Both the position numbers and the translations under genes were made by a program. From assembly GCA_019694455.1 (NCBI GenBank), contig JAIBBY010000027.1, forward strand, positions 1 through 64,000: DNA of 64,000 nucleotides. Direction: 5' to 3'. Positions 26,335 to 35,944 of this stretch are shown piece after piece (within the stretch, counting starts at the first letter, position 1; each line of letters starts with the position of its first letter). The notes under the pieces were generated by a model. The model saw only the letters and a list, made by a program, of their open reading frames with translations, was not told the origin of the DNA and made no database searches. Source of the DNA: Pirellulales bacterium. GTDB lineage: Bacteria > Planctomycetota > Planctomycetia > Pirellulales > JAEUIK01.

Positions 26335-26832
26335 TTACGCCGTCTCTGCTTCGAGCTCTACGGCCGACTCGTCATCGCCGTAATCCTTAATGCGCGGAGT
26401 GCCGTCGCTCAGATTATTGCGCATCGTGCCCAATATCTCGCGCAAGCTGGCCAGTTGATCCTCGTTCAGGCCGCGGGTGACGCGCGCTCGAATCCCGGCG
26501 CCGCGCGCCAGCATCTGGGCCCAAACCGGCTCGACTTTCTCGGTCGGCCGAATCATCTTCTTGCGGCGATCCACTTCGCTCGGTACGCGGACAATCCAGC
26601 CGTCGCGCTCCATGCGGTCAAGCACGCCGACCAATGTCGGCGCCTCGATCCCCATTTTCGACGCCAGCTCGGTTTGCGACATCTCGCCGGCAAACGAAAT
26701 CCACGCCAGCACCTCCCATTGGCGATGCGTGATGCCCAATTCCGAAAGTTCTTCGTTGATGGTGCAGGCGAGCTGATGCGCGGTCGAAAAGACCCAATAC
26801 GCGATGCTGCTCTCAAAATCGAATTGGAGCAT
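26335..26832 (-). CDS. MarR family transcriptional regulator
   Basis: The 165-residue protein has MarR winged-helix features: LGITHRQWEVLAWISFAGEMSQTELASKMGIEAPTLVGVLDRMERDGWIVRV (about residues 31-82), then the wing motif SEVDRRKKMIRPTEK. ATG 26832 was chosen over 26844 because GGAGG lies about five bases upstream and because MLQFDFESSI is more family-like. MarR proteins usually repress resistance or stress genes. It has no obvious divergent target within about 500 bases other than the TetR-facing region, so the regulon is not set. Confidence 0.9.
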   Translation of the reverse strand: MLQFDFESSIAYWVFSTAHQLACTINEELSELGITHRQWEVLAWISFAGEMSQTELASKMGIEAPTLVGVLDRMERDGWIVRVPSEVDRRKKMIRPTEKVEPVWAQMLARGAGIRARVTRGLNEDQLASLREILGTMRNNLSDGTPRIKDYGDDESAVELEAETA

Positions 26833-26932
26833 TCCCCCTCCCATTTGCCTAAAGTCTGTTCCGCCCTACGATTCTAATCGCACGGGGCCGGCAGGCTCAA
26901 GCAAGCGCCGCAATTACTTGCGGAACTGTCAT

Positions 26933-27490
26933 TTACCGCGTTGCTTGGCGATAGCAGTGGTCAAACAGCAGCCGCCACTCGGCTTGCTGAATCGCCACGC
27001 ACGCCGCTCGTTCAGGCCGACGGCTCCGCACTGCGCCTTCGACCGTATCCACCCAAACGTAGGGATCCCAGCGGCCGGACGGTAGCAATTGCTCCAGCAG
27101 GGGCGTCTTCCCTAACATGTCGGGGACCAAATCAGCCAACTCCGCATACACCGAATGATCCCCCACGCGCCGCAACCAATACTTTGAGTTGCCAAAATCG
27201 CCCTCTCGGCGGTGCATGATGGCGTGCCAATAGCTCCCCTCGGCGGAGTCAATCGATTGGCTGATCGTGTGCGACCGGTCCAAATAGTCGTGGTACAGCC
27301 ATAGCGCCGCCGCGCAGCATCTCGCCGCATTGCGATTGGTGATGCTCTGCCCCGCCAGCGTGTTGTCGATCTTCAAGCCTTCCAGCCGCGCCAGCGCCGC
27401 CTGATTGGGTTGGCCCTCACCTAACTCGGCGAATCGACCCGGCTCGACCAGCGCGTCGATCTCTGGACCGTAGTGGATCGGTTTGGCCAT
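26933..27490 (-). CDS. Conserved-looking hypothetical protein
   Basis: The 185-residue protein starts at ATG 27490 (MAKPIHYGPEI), after which the sequence looks globular. It contains GSYWHAIMHRREGDFGNSKYWLRRVGD, a distinctive Trp/His/Arg/Asp-rich stretch, and SQSIDSAEGS. The upstream frame to 27622 was discarded because its composition changes. I do not recognise the family; the His/Asp/Glu residues could bind a metal. It lies upstream of and divergent from the S1 protein gene, with a 315-base gap. Confidence 0.65.
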   Translation of the reverse strand: MAKPIHYGPEIDALVEPGRFAELGEGQPNQAALARLEGLKIDNTLAGQSITNRNAARCCAAALWLYHDYLDRSHTISQSIDSAEGSYWHAIMHRREGDFGNSKYWLRRVGDHSVYAELADLVPDMLGKTPLLEQLLPSGRWDPYVWVDTVEGAVRSRRPERAACVAIQQAEWRLLFDHCYRQATR

Positions 27491-27805
27491 GACACACCAT
27501 CTTCCTAGGGCGACGCTCCCCTTGCGAATGTGTTTAACAGATTGCGGCGCCGCTGGCGACGAACGGCTTCCGCGCGGGACTGGAATTCGGCTTGCGACAT
27601 AGGCTAAACTCAGAGGCGCCACGGGGGTCTATTAGCAAATCTCTCTACTTGCCTTGCCGCTTGAGCTGGTCACCACTGTGACTGTTCCTCATTACCGCAC
27701 CGCGCGGGCTCGTGGCGGCGCCAAATCACGCATCTTCCGAAGCCCCCCAGCGTATGCGCCTCTTCACCCAACGGACCTGAGAAACTCTCGTTTCGAGTGA
27801 CTGTC
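27491..27805. other. Divergent intergenic region before the S1 protein gene
   Basis: About 315 bases. A short GAAAC-TCTC-GTTTC hairpin lies at 27782-27795, close to the S1 start, and a GTCAC-CACT-GTGAC hairpin lies at about 27670. No promoter was clear enough to annotate. Confidence 0.4.
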
Positions 27806-29320
27806 ATGACCGACGCCGCCCAAGAGACATTGCCCACGAGCGAAATCCAATCTAGCGCCCCCGCCACGCAAGAGCCCGCCGGCGCCGACTCAAAGGCGCC
27901 GCGCATCAAGATTGGCTCGCAGCGCGACGTGCATCCCGCGGCGGCCCCGCCGGCGCCGCCATTGGTCGAAGGCGAAGCGCAGCCCGGTCCGGCGGTCGAA
28001 GAGCCCAGCTCGCCGGTCCCCGCGCCAGAGCCTACCAGCCGCTTGGCCGAGAAAGTCTCCAGCGACCTGCGCCGCGCCGAAAAGGTGCCGGTGCCCAGCA
28101 TCCGCCGCGATCTGTCCCCCGATCTGCAAATCGAACTCGAACTGGCGATGGGCGGCAGTTCGATGGACGACCTGATCTCCAGCGAAAAGGCGTCCCCGCC
28201 CCCTGAGCTAGCACCCGAGACGCGCCTCCGCGGCCGCATTGTCAAACTGCATCGAGACAATGTCTTTGTGGAACTCGGACAGCCCATTCAAGGCGTGCTG
28301 CCGCTTCGCCAATTTCCGGAAGAGCCGCAGGTCGGCGCCGAATTGGAAGTCATGGTCGCGCGCTACGACGGCGAAGAAGGACTTTACGAGTTGACGCTCC
28401 CGGGCGGCGCGATTGATATCGCCGATTGGTCGCAGGTCGCCGAAGGCATGGTGGTCGAAGCCCGCGTCACCGCCGCCAACAAAGGGGGACTGGAATGCGA
28501 GGTCAACAAGATTCGCGGTTTCATCCCCGCCAGTCAGGCTAGCCTCTACCGCGTGGAGAATCTCGAAACGCTCATCGGCGAAAAGTTGAACTGCATCGTC
28601 TCCGAGGCCAATCCAGACAAGCGCAATCTCGTCCTGAGCCGGCGCGACTTCCTGGAGCGCGAACGCGAAGCGTCCCGCCAAGAGTTGCTGGCGACGCTGG
28701 CCCCCGGACAGGTGCGCGAAGGGACCGTGCGCAACATTCAACCCTTTGGCGCCTTCGTCGATCTCGGCGGAGTCGATGGGCTGGTGCATGTCAGCGAGGT
28801 GAGCTGGCAGCGCGTCAAGGATCCCAGCGAGGTGTTGCAAGTCGGGCAGGCGGTGAAGGTGAAGATCCGCAAGATCGATCCCGAGACCGGCAAGATCAGT
28901 CTCGGCATGAAAGAACTGTCCGAAAGCCCTTGGGACAACATCAGCAGCAAATACCCCTCCAAGTCGAATATCACCGGCACGGTGTCGAAGATCATGGAGT
29001 TTGGCGCCTTCATCGAACTCGAACCCGGCGTCGATGGGCTGGTGCACATCTCCGAACTCGATCACAAGCGCGTCTTCCGCGTCACCGATGTCGTGAGCGT
29101 GGGCCAAGAAATCGAGGCGCAAGTGCTCTCGGTGGATGCCTCCAATCGCCGCATCAGCTTGTCGATCAAAGCGCTCAAGGCTCGGCCTCAAGCCGAAAAG
29201 AAGCCCGAGCCGGAGATTGAGGAGCCGGCAGAACCGCTCAAACTGCCGAAGCGCAACCTGCCGCTGAAGGGAGGCCGTGACTCCGGTTCTGGCGGCGAAC
29301 GATTTGGCCTCAAGTGGTGA
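27806..29320 (+). CDS. S1 RNA-binding domain protein (ribosomal protein S1-like)
   Basis: The protein has about 504 residues from ATG 27806 (a GTG at 27797 is the alternative). Residues 1-135 are Pro/Ala-rich and probably disordered, with the last 35 more acidic. Four S1 OB-fold domains follow at about 139-197, 213-282, 302-369 and 387-455; the clearest are FGAFVDLGGVDGLVHVSEVSW and FGAFIELEPGVDGLVHISELDH. The C-terminal tail is charged. This resembles a four-domain S1-like protein that binds mRNA and helps translation, as found where rpsA is shorter than the six-domain form. A stand-alone hairpin near the start may matter for autoregulation, but this is unproven. rpsA identity is likely but not certain. 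Confidence 0.88.
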   Translation: MTDAAQETLPTSEIQSSAPATQEPAGADSKAPRIKIGSQRDVHPAAAPPAPPLVEGEAQPGPAVEEPSSPVPAPEPTSRLAEKVSSDLRRAEKVPVPSIRRDLSPDLQIELELAMGGSSMDDLISSEKASPPPELAPETRLRGRIVKLHRDNVFVELGQPIQGVLPLRQFPEEPQVGAELEVMVARYDGEEGLYELTLPGGAIDIADWSQVAEGMVVEARVTAANKGGLECEVNKIRGFIPASQASLYRVENLETLIGEKLNCIVSEANPDKRNLVLSRRDFLEREREASRQELLATLAPGQVREGTVRNIQPFGAFVDLGGVDGLVHVSEVSWQRVKDPSEVLQVGQAVKVKIRKIDPETGKISLGMKELSESPWDNISSKYPSKSNITGTVSKIMEFGAFIELEPGVDGLVHISELDHKRVFRVTDVVSVGQEIEAQVLSVDASNRRISLSIKALKARPQAEKKPEPEIEEPAEPLKLPKRNLPLKGGRDSGSGGERFGLKW

Positions 29321-29350
29321 CGGCCCCGCTGGCGCGTGGCGCATGATTGC

Positions 29351-31414
29351 CTATTTGCCGCCGGGCGCCACGTGCTGTTTGAGCCAGCCAAAAACCTCCT
29401 CATGCCAATAGCGGCTATTCGCCGGCTTGGTCACCCAGTGACCTTCGTCCGGAAAGTTCACCAGCTTCGATGGCACGCCCAGCCGCTGGAGCGTTGTGAA
29501 GAGCTGATAGCCTTCGCTCATCGGCACACGGAAATCGAGATCGTTGTGAATGATCAGCATCGGCGTCTTAAAATTCTTGGCGAACCGATGCGGAGAGTGC
29601 TTCTCATACGACTCGCGCGTCTCCCACGGCGGCCCGCCATGTTCCCACTCGTCGAACCATAGTTCGTCGGTCGTCGAGTACATGCTGTCGAAGTTGTACA
29701 CGCCGCAGTGCGTGATCAGCGTCTTGAACTTGTCGGTGTGCCCCGCGAACCAGTTCATCATGTAGCCGCCGAACGAGGCGCCCGCCGCCGCCAGTCGCGC
29801 GGTGTCGATGTATGGCTGCTGCTCCAAATAGGCGACCCCCGCCATCAAATCGTCGTAACAGCGTCCACCCCAATCGCCGCTGATCTGATCGACGAACTCC
29901 TGGCCAAATCCTGTGCTGCCGCGCGGGTTTGGCAGCGCGATCATGTAACCCTGCGCCGCCCAGAGCTGCGGGTTCCAGCGCCAGCTCCAGTTGTTGTCCC
30001 ACGCGCCTTGCGGCCCGCCATGCACTAGGTACACCAGCGGCCATTTTTGCTTGGCGTCGAATCCCGGCGGCTTTAAGAGCCACATCTGCATCGGTTTGCC
30101 ATCGGGCGTCTTCACCGTCACGCTCTCGGGTTGCGGCAGATTCAATCCCGCCAGCAACTCTTGATTGCGGCGGCTGACGTTGCGCGCCTTGCCGCTGGCG
30201 TCCAGCGCCACCGCTTCGGCCGGCGCCGACATCGACGCCTGTAGCGCCGCAAGCTGGCCGCGATCGCTAATCGTTAGCGACGAGAAGGTTCCTCCCGTCG
30301 CGGCGAACTGCGCCGGCTTGCCGCCATCGACTGTTACCCGAAAAATCGGGGCCTGCGCGTGGTCCTCGGCGACAAAGTACAGCGACTTGCCGTCCGGCGC
30401 CCACACAAACGCGTCGACCGAGCGATCGAGCGCGTCGGTCAAGCTGCGCGGATTCTTGCCATTGGCGTCGGCCACGACCAACTCCCACTGGTCGGCCTCG
30501 TAGCCCGGCTTCGCCTGCCGTCGAAAGGCGAGTTGCTTTCCATCCGGCGAAAATCGCGGATACGTGTCGGCGGCCATGTTGCCAGCGGTCAGGTTCTCCG
30601 CTTCTCCGCCAGTCACCGGCACGCGCCAGATATCGTGATTGGTGCTCCAGGCCTCGTCGGTTCGCGGCGGCGATGTGTACAAGAGATGCTTGCCGTCGGG
30701 ACTGAAAGTGAAGTCATCTCCTGCCGAGAAAGTGCTCGATGTCGGCACGCCGTCAATGTCGCCAGGGGTCAGATCGCGCGGTTCGCCCCCGGCCGCCGCC
30801 AGGACGAACAGGTGCTGCCGCTTTCCTTCCACCCACGAATCCCAATGGCGATAAAACAGCTTGTCGAACACCCGCGCCTTGACCGGGTTCTTCTCGATCT
30901 CTTCCTTTCGCTTCTTGTTGGCCGCATCGCTTTCGGCAAATGGCAAAGCCGAGAACTCGGGATACACCGCAGACACAAACGCGATCTGCTTGCCGTCGGG
31001 CGACCATACCCCGGCGCTGGCCTCGGTCGAAAGATGGGTGAGTTGCCGCGCCTCGCCGCCGGCCACGTCGATCAGCCAAAGCTGCGTGTCGCCGCCACGG
31101 TCCGATTCAAACACGATCTGTGTACTGTCAGGACTCCAGCGCGGATGTCGGTCGTGCTTTTCGGTGCTGGTCAATTGCCTCGGTTCGCCTTCCCCTGTGG
31201 GCGCCAGCCAGAGCCGCGATTGCGTCGAATTCTTCTCCAGGTTCGCCGTGGTGACGACAAACGCCACCCATTTGCTGTCTGGGCTGATCTGCGCGTCGCT
31301 CACGCGCGCCAAGCGAAACATCGCGTCCAGTGTCAGCGGCTCCTTGGCGGTGGCTGTCGTCGTGACCATGCACAATCCTAGAAAGAATGAGACCGGTTGA
31401 ATCAATTTCAACAT
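29351..31414 (-). CDS. Secreted S9 family prolyl-oligopeptidase-like peptidase
   Basis: The 687-residue protein has a signal peptide (LIQPVSFFLGLCMVTTTATA). It has a WD-like beta-propeller built from repeats such as PDGKQIAFVSA, PDGKHLLYTS and PDGKQLAFRR (residues 30-400), then an alpha/beta-hydrolase domain. The catalytic Ser lies in AGASFGGYMMNW (about 547-558), Asp in HNDLDFRVPMS, and His in DEGHWV. This is the dipeptidyl/acylaminoacyl peptidase pattern. The enzyme probably degrades peptides outside the cytoplasm. Gene order suggests an isolated transcription unit; it converges with the S1 gene. Confidence 0.95.
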   Translation of the reverse strand: MLKLIQPVSFFLGLCMVTTTATAKEPLTLDAMFRLARVSDAQISPDSKWVAFVVTTANLEKNSTQSRLWLAPTGEGEPRQLTSTEKHDRHPRWSPDSTQIVFESDRGGDTQLWLIDVAGGEARQLTHLSTEASAGVWSPDGKQIAFVSAVYPEFSALPFAESDAANKKRKEEIEKNPVKARVFDKLFYRHWDSWVEGKRQHLFVLAAAGGEPRDLTPGDIDGVPTSSTFSAGDDFTFSPDGKHLLYTSPPRTDEAWSTNHDIWRVPVTGGEAENLTAGNMAADTYPRFSPDGKQLAFRRQAKPGYEADQWELVVADANGKNPRSLTDALDRSVDAFVWAPDGKSLYFVAEDHAQAPIFRVTVDGGKPAQFAATGGTFSSLTISDRGQLAALQASMSAPAEAVALDASGKARNVSRRNQELLAGLNLPQPESVTVKTPDGKPMQMWLLKPPGFDAKQKWPLVYLVHGGPQGAWDNNWSWRWNPQLWAAQGYMIALPNPRGSTGFGQEFVDQISGDWGGRCYDDLMAGVAYLEQQPYIDTARLAAAGASFGGYMMNWFAGHTDKFKTLITHCGVYNFDSMYSTTDELWFDEWEHGGPPWETRESYEKHSPHRFAKNFKTPMLIIHNDLDFRVPMSEGYQLFTTLQRLGVPSKLVNFPDEGHWVTKPANSRYWHEEVFGWLKQHVAPGGK

Positions 31415-31854
31415 CGCGAATCCTCGGTGGTCGGGTAGGGCGATGGCGATTGTACGCGTTTTTCACAAAGCTGGGGCGCCGACGCAAGTCGGCCTGGCAC
31501 GAAAATTCCGTCCTACACTTGCATACGCGGCGTCAGCGTGAATGGATTGCCGTATTGCAAGTTGCGACGTGGTTGCCGCACGCGCCGCTGGGTCGGAGTT
31601 GCCCGCACTTGCGGCAAATCCGCCGAGCAGGCGCCAGCGGATGGCTCAATTTTTCAGTTGCACCCGCGCTTGGCAAGCGGATAATCAATGGCGAAAGGGC
31701 TAGTGTGTCCGATGAGAACGAGTTTCTCGGGGCTCTCTTCAACCTACGCTTGTCGCCAGTTCTTGGGTTCTTCATCCCGTTTTGACCAACGCGGCTTCTC
31801 AGGACGTGCTTCTAGTCCTCGGTCCCCTGGTTCCCTGGACCTGGAGTAGATCGC
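31415..31854. other. Intergenic region, S9 peptidase to SPFH operon
   Basis: About 440 bases with no convincing coding frame. A perfect GCCGAC-GCAA-GTCGGC hairpin (GNRA loop) at 31478-31493 lies here, without a T-run. A strong promoter was not found. Confidence 0.4.
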
Positions 31855-32670
31855 ATGTCGCTTTTGAGTGTGCTGCTGCGGCTAGCCTTCTGGGTTGGTC
31901 TGCCGGTGCTGCTGGTGGCGGTGGTGATCGGCCCGCGCCGCTTCGTAAGTCTGCTGCGCCGCGGTCGCGACTTTCTTTTCGCCCGCCGACTTGAGCCAGA
32001 AGTCCTCTTGGCCGACGTCGTGCGACAGCATCAAGAGCATGTCGCCAAGGTGCGCCGCGCGCTCGAACAGGCCGTCACGGCCGAGAGCGAGATTGCCCGC
32101 AGTCTGGCCACCAGCCAAACGAACATCCGCGAATTGGAAACCGAGGCCCAGTGCGAGGTCCGTTCCCGCGACGAGTTGGGCGCCAAGGCGGCGCTGTACA
32201 AGCTCAACTTGGAACGCGATGCGTCCGCCAACTACCAAACGCAACTCGATCGGCAGCAGGCGTTCATCGAAGATTCTCGGCGGCGGCTCTACCTGGCCGA
32301 GTTGCAACTTCGCCAATTCGAAGTCGGCCGCACAATCCTGATGAGCCAATTGGCCCAGGCTAAGAGCCTGGAGCAACAATACGAGATCGCCAGTAGCTTC
32401 GATCCCTTCAACGCGGTGGCCAATTGGCAAAAAGCCGAGGGGCTGGTTCAAGAAAAAGCCTTGATCGCCCAGGCCAAAGAGCGGGTCGCGGCCGACACAG
32501 CCGACCTCGCCGCCAACCACGCGCCAGACGTCGATGCCGCCACGCTCGAACATCAACTCGATGAGCTAAAACGCCTTTGCCAAACCGACTCTGCCACCGC
32601 CAGCGCCAATGGCGAACCGCTGCGCGATTCCAACCAGCAAGCGAACGATCATTCTCAACAAGCAAAATAA
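31855..32670 (+). CDS. Membrane-anchored coiled-coil (PspA/IM30-like) protein
   Basis: The 271-residue protein has one N-terminal membrane segment (LLRLAFWVGLPVLLVAVVIG, about 7-26) and a long alpha-helical, Glu/Arg/Gln-rich coiled coil (about 45-225). The coil has PspA-like features: LADVVRQHQEHVAKVRRALEQAVTAESE and heptads around QAKSLEQQYEIA. The tail is polar. Classical PspA is a soluble stress protein binding lipid stored-curvature stress; here the membrane anchor is unusual. It is followed by two SPFH proteins on the same strand (40 and 35 bases apart), forming an operon likely to work on membrane organisation or stress. The PspA assignment is by shape only. Confidence 0.7.
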   Translation: MSLLSVLLRLAFWVGLPVLLVAVVIGPRRFVSLLRRGRDFLFARRLEPEVLLADVVRQHQEHVAKVRRALEQAVTAESEIARSLATSQTNIRELETEAQCEVRSRDELGAKAALYKLNLERDASANYQTQLDRQQAFIEDSRRRLYLAELQLRQFEVGRTILMSQLAQAKSLEQQYEIASSFDPFNAVANWQKAEGLVQEKALIAQAKERVAADTADLAANHAPDVDAATLEHQLDELKRLCQTDSATASANGEPLRDSNQQANDHSQQAK

Positions 32671-32709
32671 CGGCGCGCCGTGCCGCGCCAAATCTGTAGG
32701 AGCGCTCAA

Positions 32710-34350
32710 GTGCCATTCACCAAACCTGCCCGCGGAGCCATCATCGCGGCCTGCGTCGTCGTGGGCGCCATTCTCATTTACCAGCTTTGGAAATGGGAGA
32801 TCGAACGAGTCGAGGTGCCCCCCGGCGAGTTTCTCGTGCGCGTCAGCCGCTGGGGCAAAAACCTCCCCGAGAACGAAATCATCGCGCCAGACACCACCTA
32901 CAAAGGGGTCATGCTCGGTGTGCTCTCCGAGGGGCGCCACTTCATCAACCCCATCTTTTGGTCGTACCAGCGCCACAAGATGATCCACGTCCCCGCCGGC
33001 AAGTGCCTGGTGCTCACGCGCCAGTTCGGCAAGCAGATCCCCGACGAGCGCATTCGCCAGGGAGATATCCTCGCTCGTGAAAACATCGAAAAGCCGCACG
33101 CTGGCGAACGCGGCATCATCGCCCGCGTCCTGCTGCCGGGCAGCTACCGCATCAATCCCTACGCGTACAAATACGAAGAAGTCGACGCCATCGAGATTCA
33201 GGTCCAGGAAGTCGGCGTTCGCACCCTCAAGGTTGGCAAGGATCCCGCCGCCCTGGCCAAGGAAGATCGCCAAGGCCAATACGTTGTGCCCGATGGCTAC
33301 CGCGGCATTCAGAAAACCATCGTTCCCCCCGGCACCTACTATCTCAACCCCTACATCGAGCAGATCACGCCGGTCGAAGTGCGCAGCCATCGCGTCGCCT
33401 TGGGAGACATCGAGTTTCCCTCACGCGATGGTTTCATCATCCGACCACAGATGGTGGTTGAGTATGCCGTTCGACCCGAGATGGCCTCGGAACTGCTCGT
33501 TCGCATCACCGATGGCGGCGTCATTCATCAAGCCGACGAAACACCAGAGCAACAAGCCACTAACGAAATTCTGCAAAAGGTCATTCTCCCGCACATCCGC
33601 GGCTATGCCCGTATCGAAGGCAGCAATTTTGACGCTCGGGACTTCATCTTGTTTGGCACGGAGCAACCCCTGGCCGCTGGCGCCGTCAAAAAGTCGAACG
33701 CCCGTGAGGCAATGCAGCGCGCCCTCTTGGAAAAGGTCAAACCGCGCTGCGACGAACTGGGCGTTGAAGTCCGCGCCGTGACCCTGGCCGACATGCGGCC
33801 GCCGGAGGAACTGTCCGAACAGATCGCCCAGCGCGAACTGGCCCGCGTCGAACTCGAACGCAACGAAGTCAAAGTCCGGCAGTACAAGGCCGAACAGGAA
33901 TTAAAGGCCAAAGAAGCGCTCAAACAACAAGCCAAGGAGAAAGTCGAGGCCGAGACGCGCCTGGTCCAGGCCAAAACACGTAGCGATCAACAAAAGGAAG
34001 TAGAGCAATCGCGCATGCAGCAAGAACTGGCCAACGCGCAGCTCAAACTCGATGCCGCAACCAAGCAGGCCGAAGCCATTCGCGCCAAGGGCGAGGCCGA
34101 GGCCGCGGTCATCACCGTGAAAAACCAGGCCGAGGTCGCCGGACTCAAGGAGGCGGTCGGCGGCTTCGACAGCGTCGAGCAATTCGCTCAATACCACATT
34201 TTGGCGCGGCTGGCGCCGTCGATTAGCGAAATCTTCGTCTCCGACGACAGCGAAATTGCCCGCCTGCTCTCGTCATACCTCAAACCCAAAGACGGCGCTC
34301 CCGCGCCCGCCACCGCCAATGCGCCGGCCGACGCGGCCGATGTCCGCTGA
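32710..34350 (+). CDS. SPFH/Band 7 domain protein (flotillin/prohibitin-like), first of pair
   Basis: The protein has 546 residues from GTG 32710, chosen because TAGGAG lies seven bases upstream; an upstream GTG (32680) has no site. One membrane segment lies near the N-terminus (about 8-27). A long tandem beta region follows, with repeated PPG-x-Y-x-[IL]NPY units (LLPGSYRINPYAYKY and VPPGTYYLNPYIEQI). An SPFH core (YAVRPEMASELLVRI, about 260-275) comes next, then a long helical coiled coil (ERNEVKVRQYKAEQELKAKEALK). The C-terminal tail is Ala/Pro-rich. SPFH proteins organise membrane microdomains and proteases. It is in an operon with the coiled-coil gene upstream and a second SPFH gene downstream. 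Confidence 0.85.
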   Translation: MPFTKPARGAIIAACVVVGAILIYQLWKWEIERVEVPPGEFLVRVSRWGKNLPENEIIAPDTTYKGVMLGVLSEGRHFINPIFWSYQRHKMIHVPAGKCLVLTRQFGKQIPDERIRQGDILARENIEKPHAGERGIIARVLLPGSYRINPYAYKYEEVDAIEIQVQEVGVRTLKVGKDPAALAKEDRQGQYVVPDGYRGIQKTIVPPGTYYLNPYIEQITPVEVRSHRVALGDIEFPSRDGFIIRPQMVVEYAVRPEMASELLVRITDGGVIHQADETPEQQATNEILQKVILPHIRGYARIEGSNFDARDFILFGTEQPLAAGAVKKSNAREAMQRALLEKVKPRCDELGVEVRAVTLADMRPPEELSEQIAQRELARVELERNEVKVRQYKAEQELKAKEALKQQAKEKVEAETRLVQAKTRSDQQKEVEQSRMQQELANAQLKLDAATKQAEAIRAKGEAEAAVITVKNQAEVAGLKEAVGGFDSVEQFAQYHILARLAPSISEIFVSDDSEIARLLSSYLKPKDGAPAPATANAPADAADVR

Positions 34351-34384
34351 CGCACCGCACAACCGCCTCACAGAGACCTTGCAC

Positions 34385-35944
34385 ATGACCACGCCAGACC
34401 TTCCGAATTCGATCAAAGACCGCTTTCAAATCAAGAAGACTTCGCAGCTTAATCGCCGGCTGATTGTTGGCGGCGTTGGCGCCATCGTGGCGCTGGCGAT
34501 CTTGTTGTTCACCTGGAACGAGTTTTTCGCCTACGTTCCGCCAGGCAAGCACCTGGTCATCGTCGCCAACGGCGGTAAGCCGCTTCCCAAAGATCACGTC
34601 CTGGCTGAGCCAGGCGAGCAAGGCATTCAGGCCCAGGTGCAAGGCGAAGGGTGGCACTTCGTCATGCCGATCCTTTACGATCGGCACATTGAAGAGAACA
34701 CCATCATTCCGCCGGGCAAAGTCGGCATCCTCATCTCGCGCGGCGGCAAGCCGCTGCGCCCCGGCCAACTGCTTGCCGATCCGGGACAGCAAGGCATCCT
34801 GCGCGCGGTGCTCCCCCCCGGCGCCTATCGCATCAATCGCCATGGCTTCGATGTCGAGCAGGCCGACGCGGTCGAAATCAAGCCGGGCTTTGTCGGCGTG
34901 CAGAGCCGCTTGTTAGGTGTCGATGGCAAGGGGCGATTCGCCGACGGCGACAACGAAAAAGGAATCTTGCGCGAGGTGCTGCAGCCCGGGCTGTATTACA
35001 TCAACCCCAAGGAGTATCAAGTCAGCCCGGCCGATATTGGCATTTTTCAAACCTCGTTCCATTACGACGAAAACCCGCGCCTCACAACGGCCATCACGTT
35101 CACGTCCAAAGGAGGCTTTCAGATCAGCATGGACTGCACGGTCGAGTGGGAAGTGCTGCCAGCCGACATGCCGGCCCTCATCGCCGAATATGGCGATCGC
35201 ACCAAGGTCGAGAACAAGGTCATTCAAGTGCAGGCTCACGCCATTGGCCGTGACAAAGGCATTGACTACGGCGTGCAAGATTTTCTTGAAGGCAACAAGC
35301 GCGAAAAGTTTCAGCAAGACTTCACCGGAGAACTGGTGCGCGTCTGCCGCACGAAGAACGTCACCGTCCATTCGGCGTTCATCCGCAACATCGTGATCCC
35401 GGAAAACTACCTCAAGCCAATTCGCGACAAGCAAATCGCCTCCGAAACCGAACTTACCAACAAGGCCAAGGAGGCCACCGCGCAAAGCGAGGCCGATGTC
35501 GAGCGCGAGACGCAACTGGTGGTGCAGCGCACCGCCGAAGTCGCCGCGCAAACCGAGCGCATCGTCGCCACCATCGATCGCGACGTTGAGAACACCAAGA
35601 CCCTCACTCAAAGCGAGATCGAAAAGATCGCCGCCGAGTACCAGGCCAAGATCGCCGCCCTCGACGCGCAGCGCGTGCGACTGCTCGGCGAGGCCGAGGC
35701 CGACGCCGAAAAACTCAAGCAGACCGCCGAAAGCGGCCTCTACCGCATGAAGCTCGATGTCTTTCAGAACAATGGCGATGCCTTCTTACGCTATTCCATG
35801 GCTCAAGATCTCAATGAAAAGATGATCCTCCGCCTCTTTCACGCCGGGCCGGGCACCTTCTGGACCAACCTCGACAAGAAAGACATGACCCTGATGCTCC
35901 CCGCCGGCGGACAGTCCGCTCCCCAGCCCACTGCGGCAAACTGA
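34385..35944 (+). CDS. SPFH/Band 7 domain protein, second of pair
   Basis: The 519-residue protein starts at ATG 34385 (MTTPDLPN) with AGAGA upstream. It has an N-terminal membrane segment (about 29-46, IVGGVGAIVALAILLFTWN) and tandem beta units similar to its neighbour (LPPGAYRINRHGFDVEQADAVEIKPGFVGVQ). The SPFH region (FQISMDCTVEWEVLPADMPALI) and a long Glu/Ala/Gln coiled coil near 370-460 (SETELTNKAKEATAQSEADVERETQ) follow. The two SPFH proteins share layout but are distinct, as expected for a heteromeric HflK/HflC-like pair. No NfeD gene is near. It ends the operon. Confidence 0.85.
   Translation: MTTPDLPNSIKDRFQIKKTSQLNRRLIVGGVGAIVALAILLFTWNEFFAYVPPGKHLVIVANGGKPLPKDHVLAEPGEQGIQAQVQGEGWHFVMPILYDRHIEENTIIPPGKVGILISRGGKPLRPGQLLADPGQQGILRAVLPPGAYRINRHGFDVEQADAVEIKPGFVGVQSRLLGVDGKGRFADGDNEKGILREVLQPGLYYINPKEYQVSPADIGIFQTSFHYDENPRLTTAITFTSKGGFQISMDCTVEWEVLPADMPALIAEYGDRTKVENKVIQVQAHAIGRDKGIDYGVQDFLEGNKREKFQQDFTGELVRVCRTKNVTVHSAFIRNIVIPENYLKPIRDKQIASETELTNKAKEATAQSEADVERETQLVVQRTAEVAAQTERIVATIDRDVENTKTLTQSEIEKIAAEYQAKIAALDAQRVRLLGEAEADAEKLKQTAESGLYRMKLDVFQNNGDAFLRYSMAQDLNEKMILRLFHAGPGTFWTNLDKKDMTLMLPAGGQSAPQPTAAN

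Noticed and set aside
31478-31493. Terminator GCCGAC-GCAA-GTCGGC
   Set aside because: Stable hairpin, but without a T-run on either strand.
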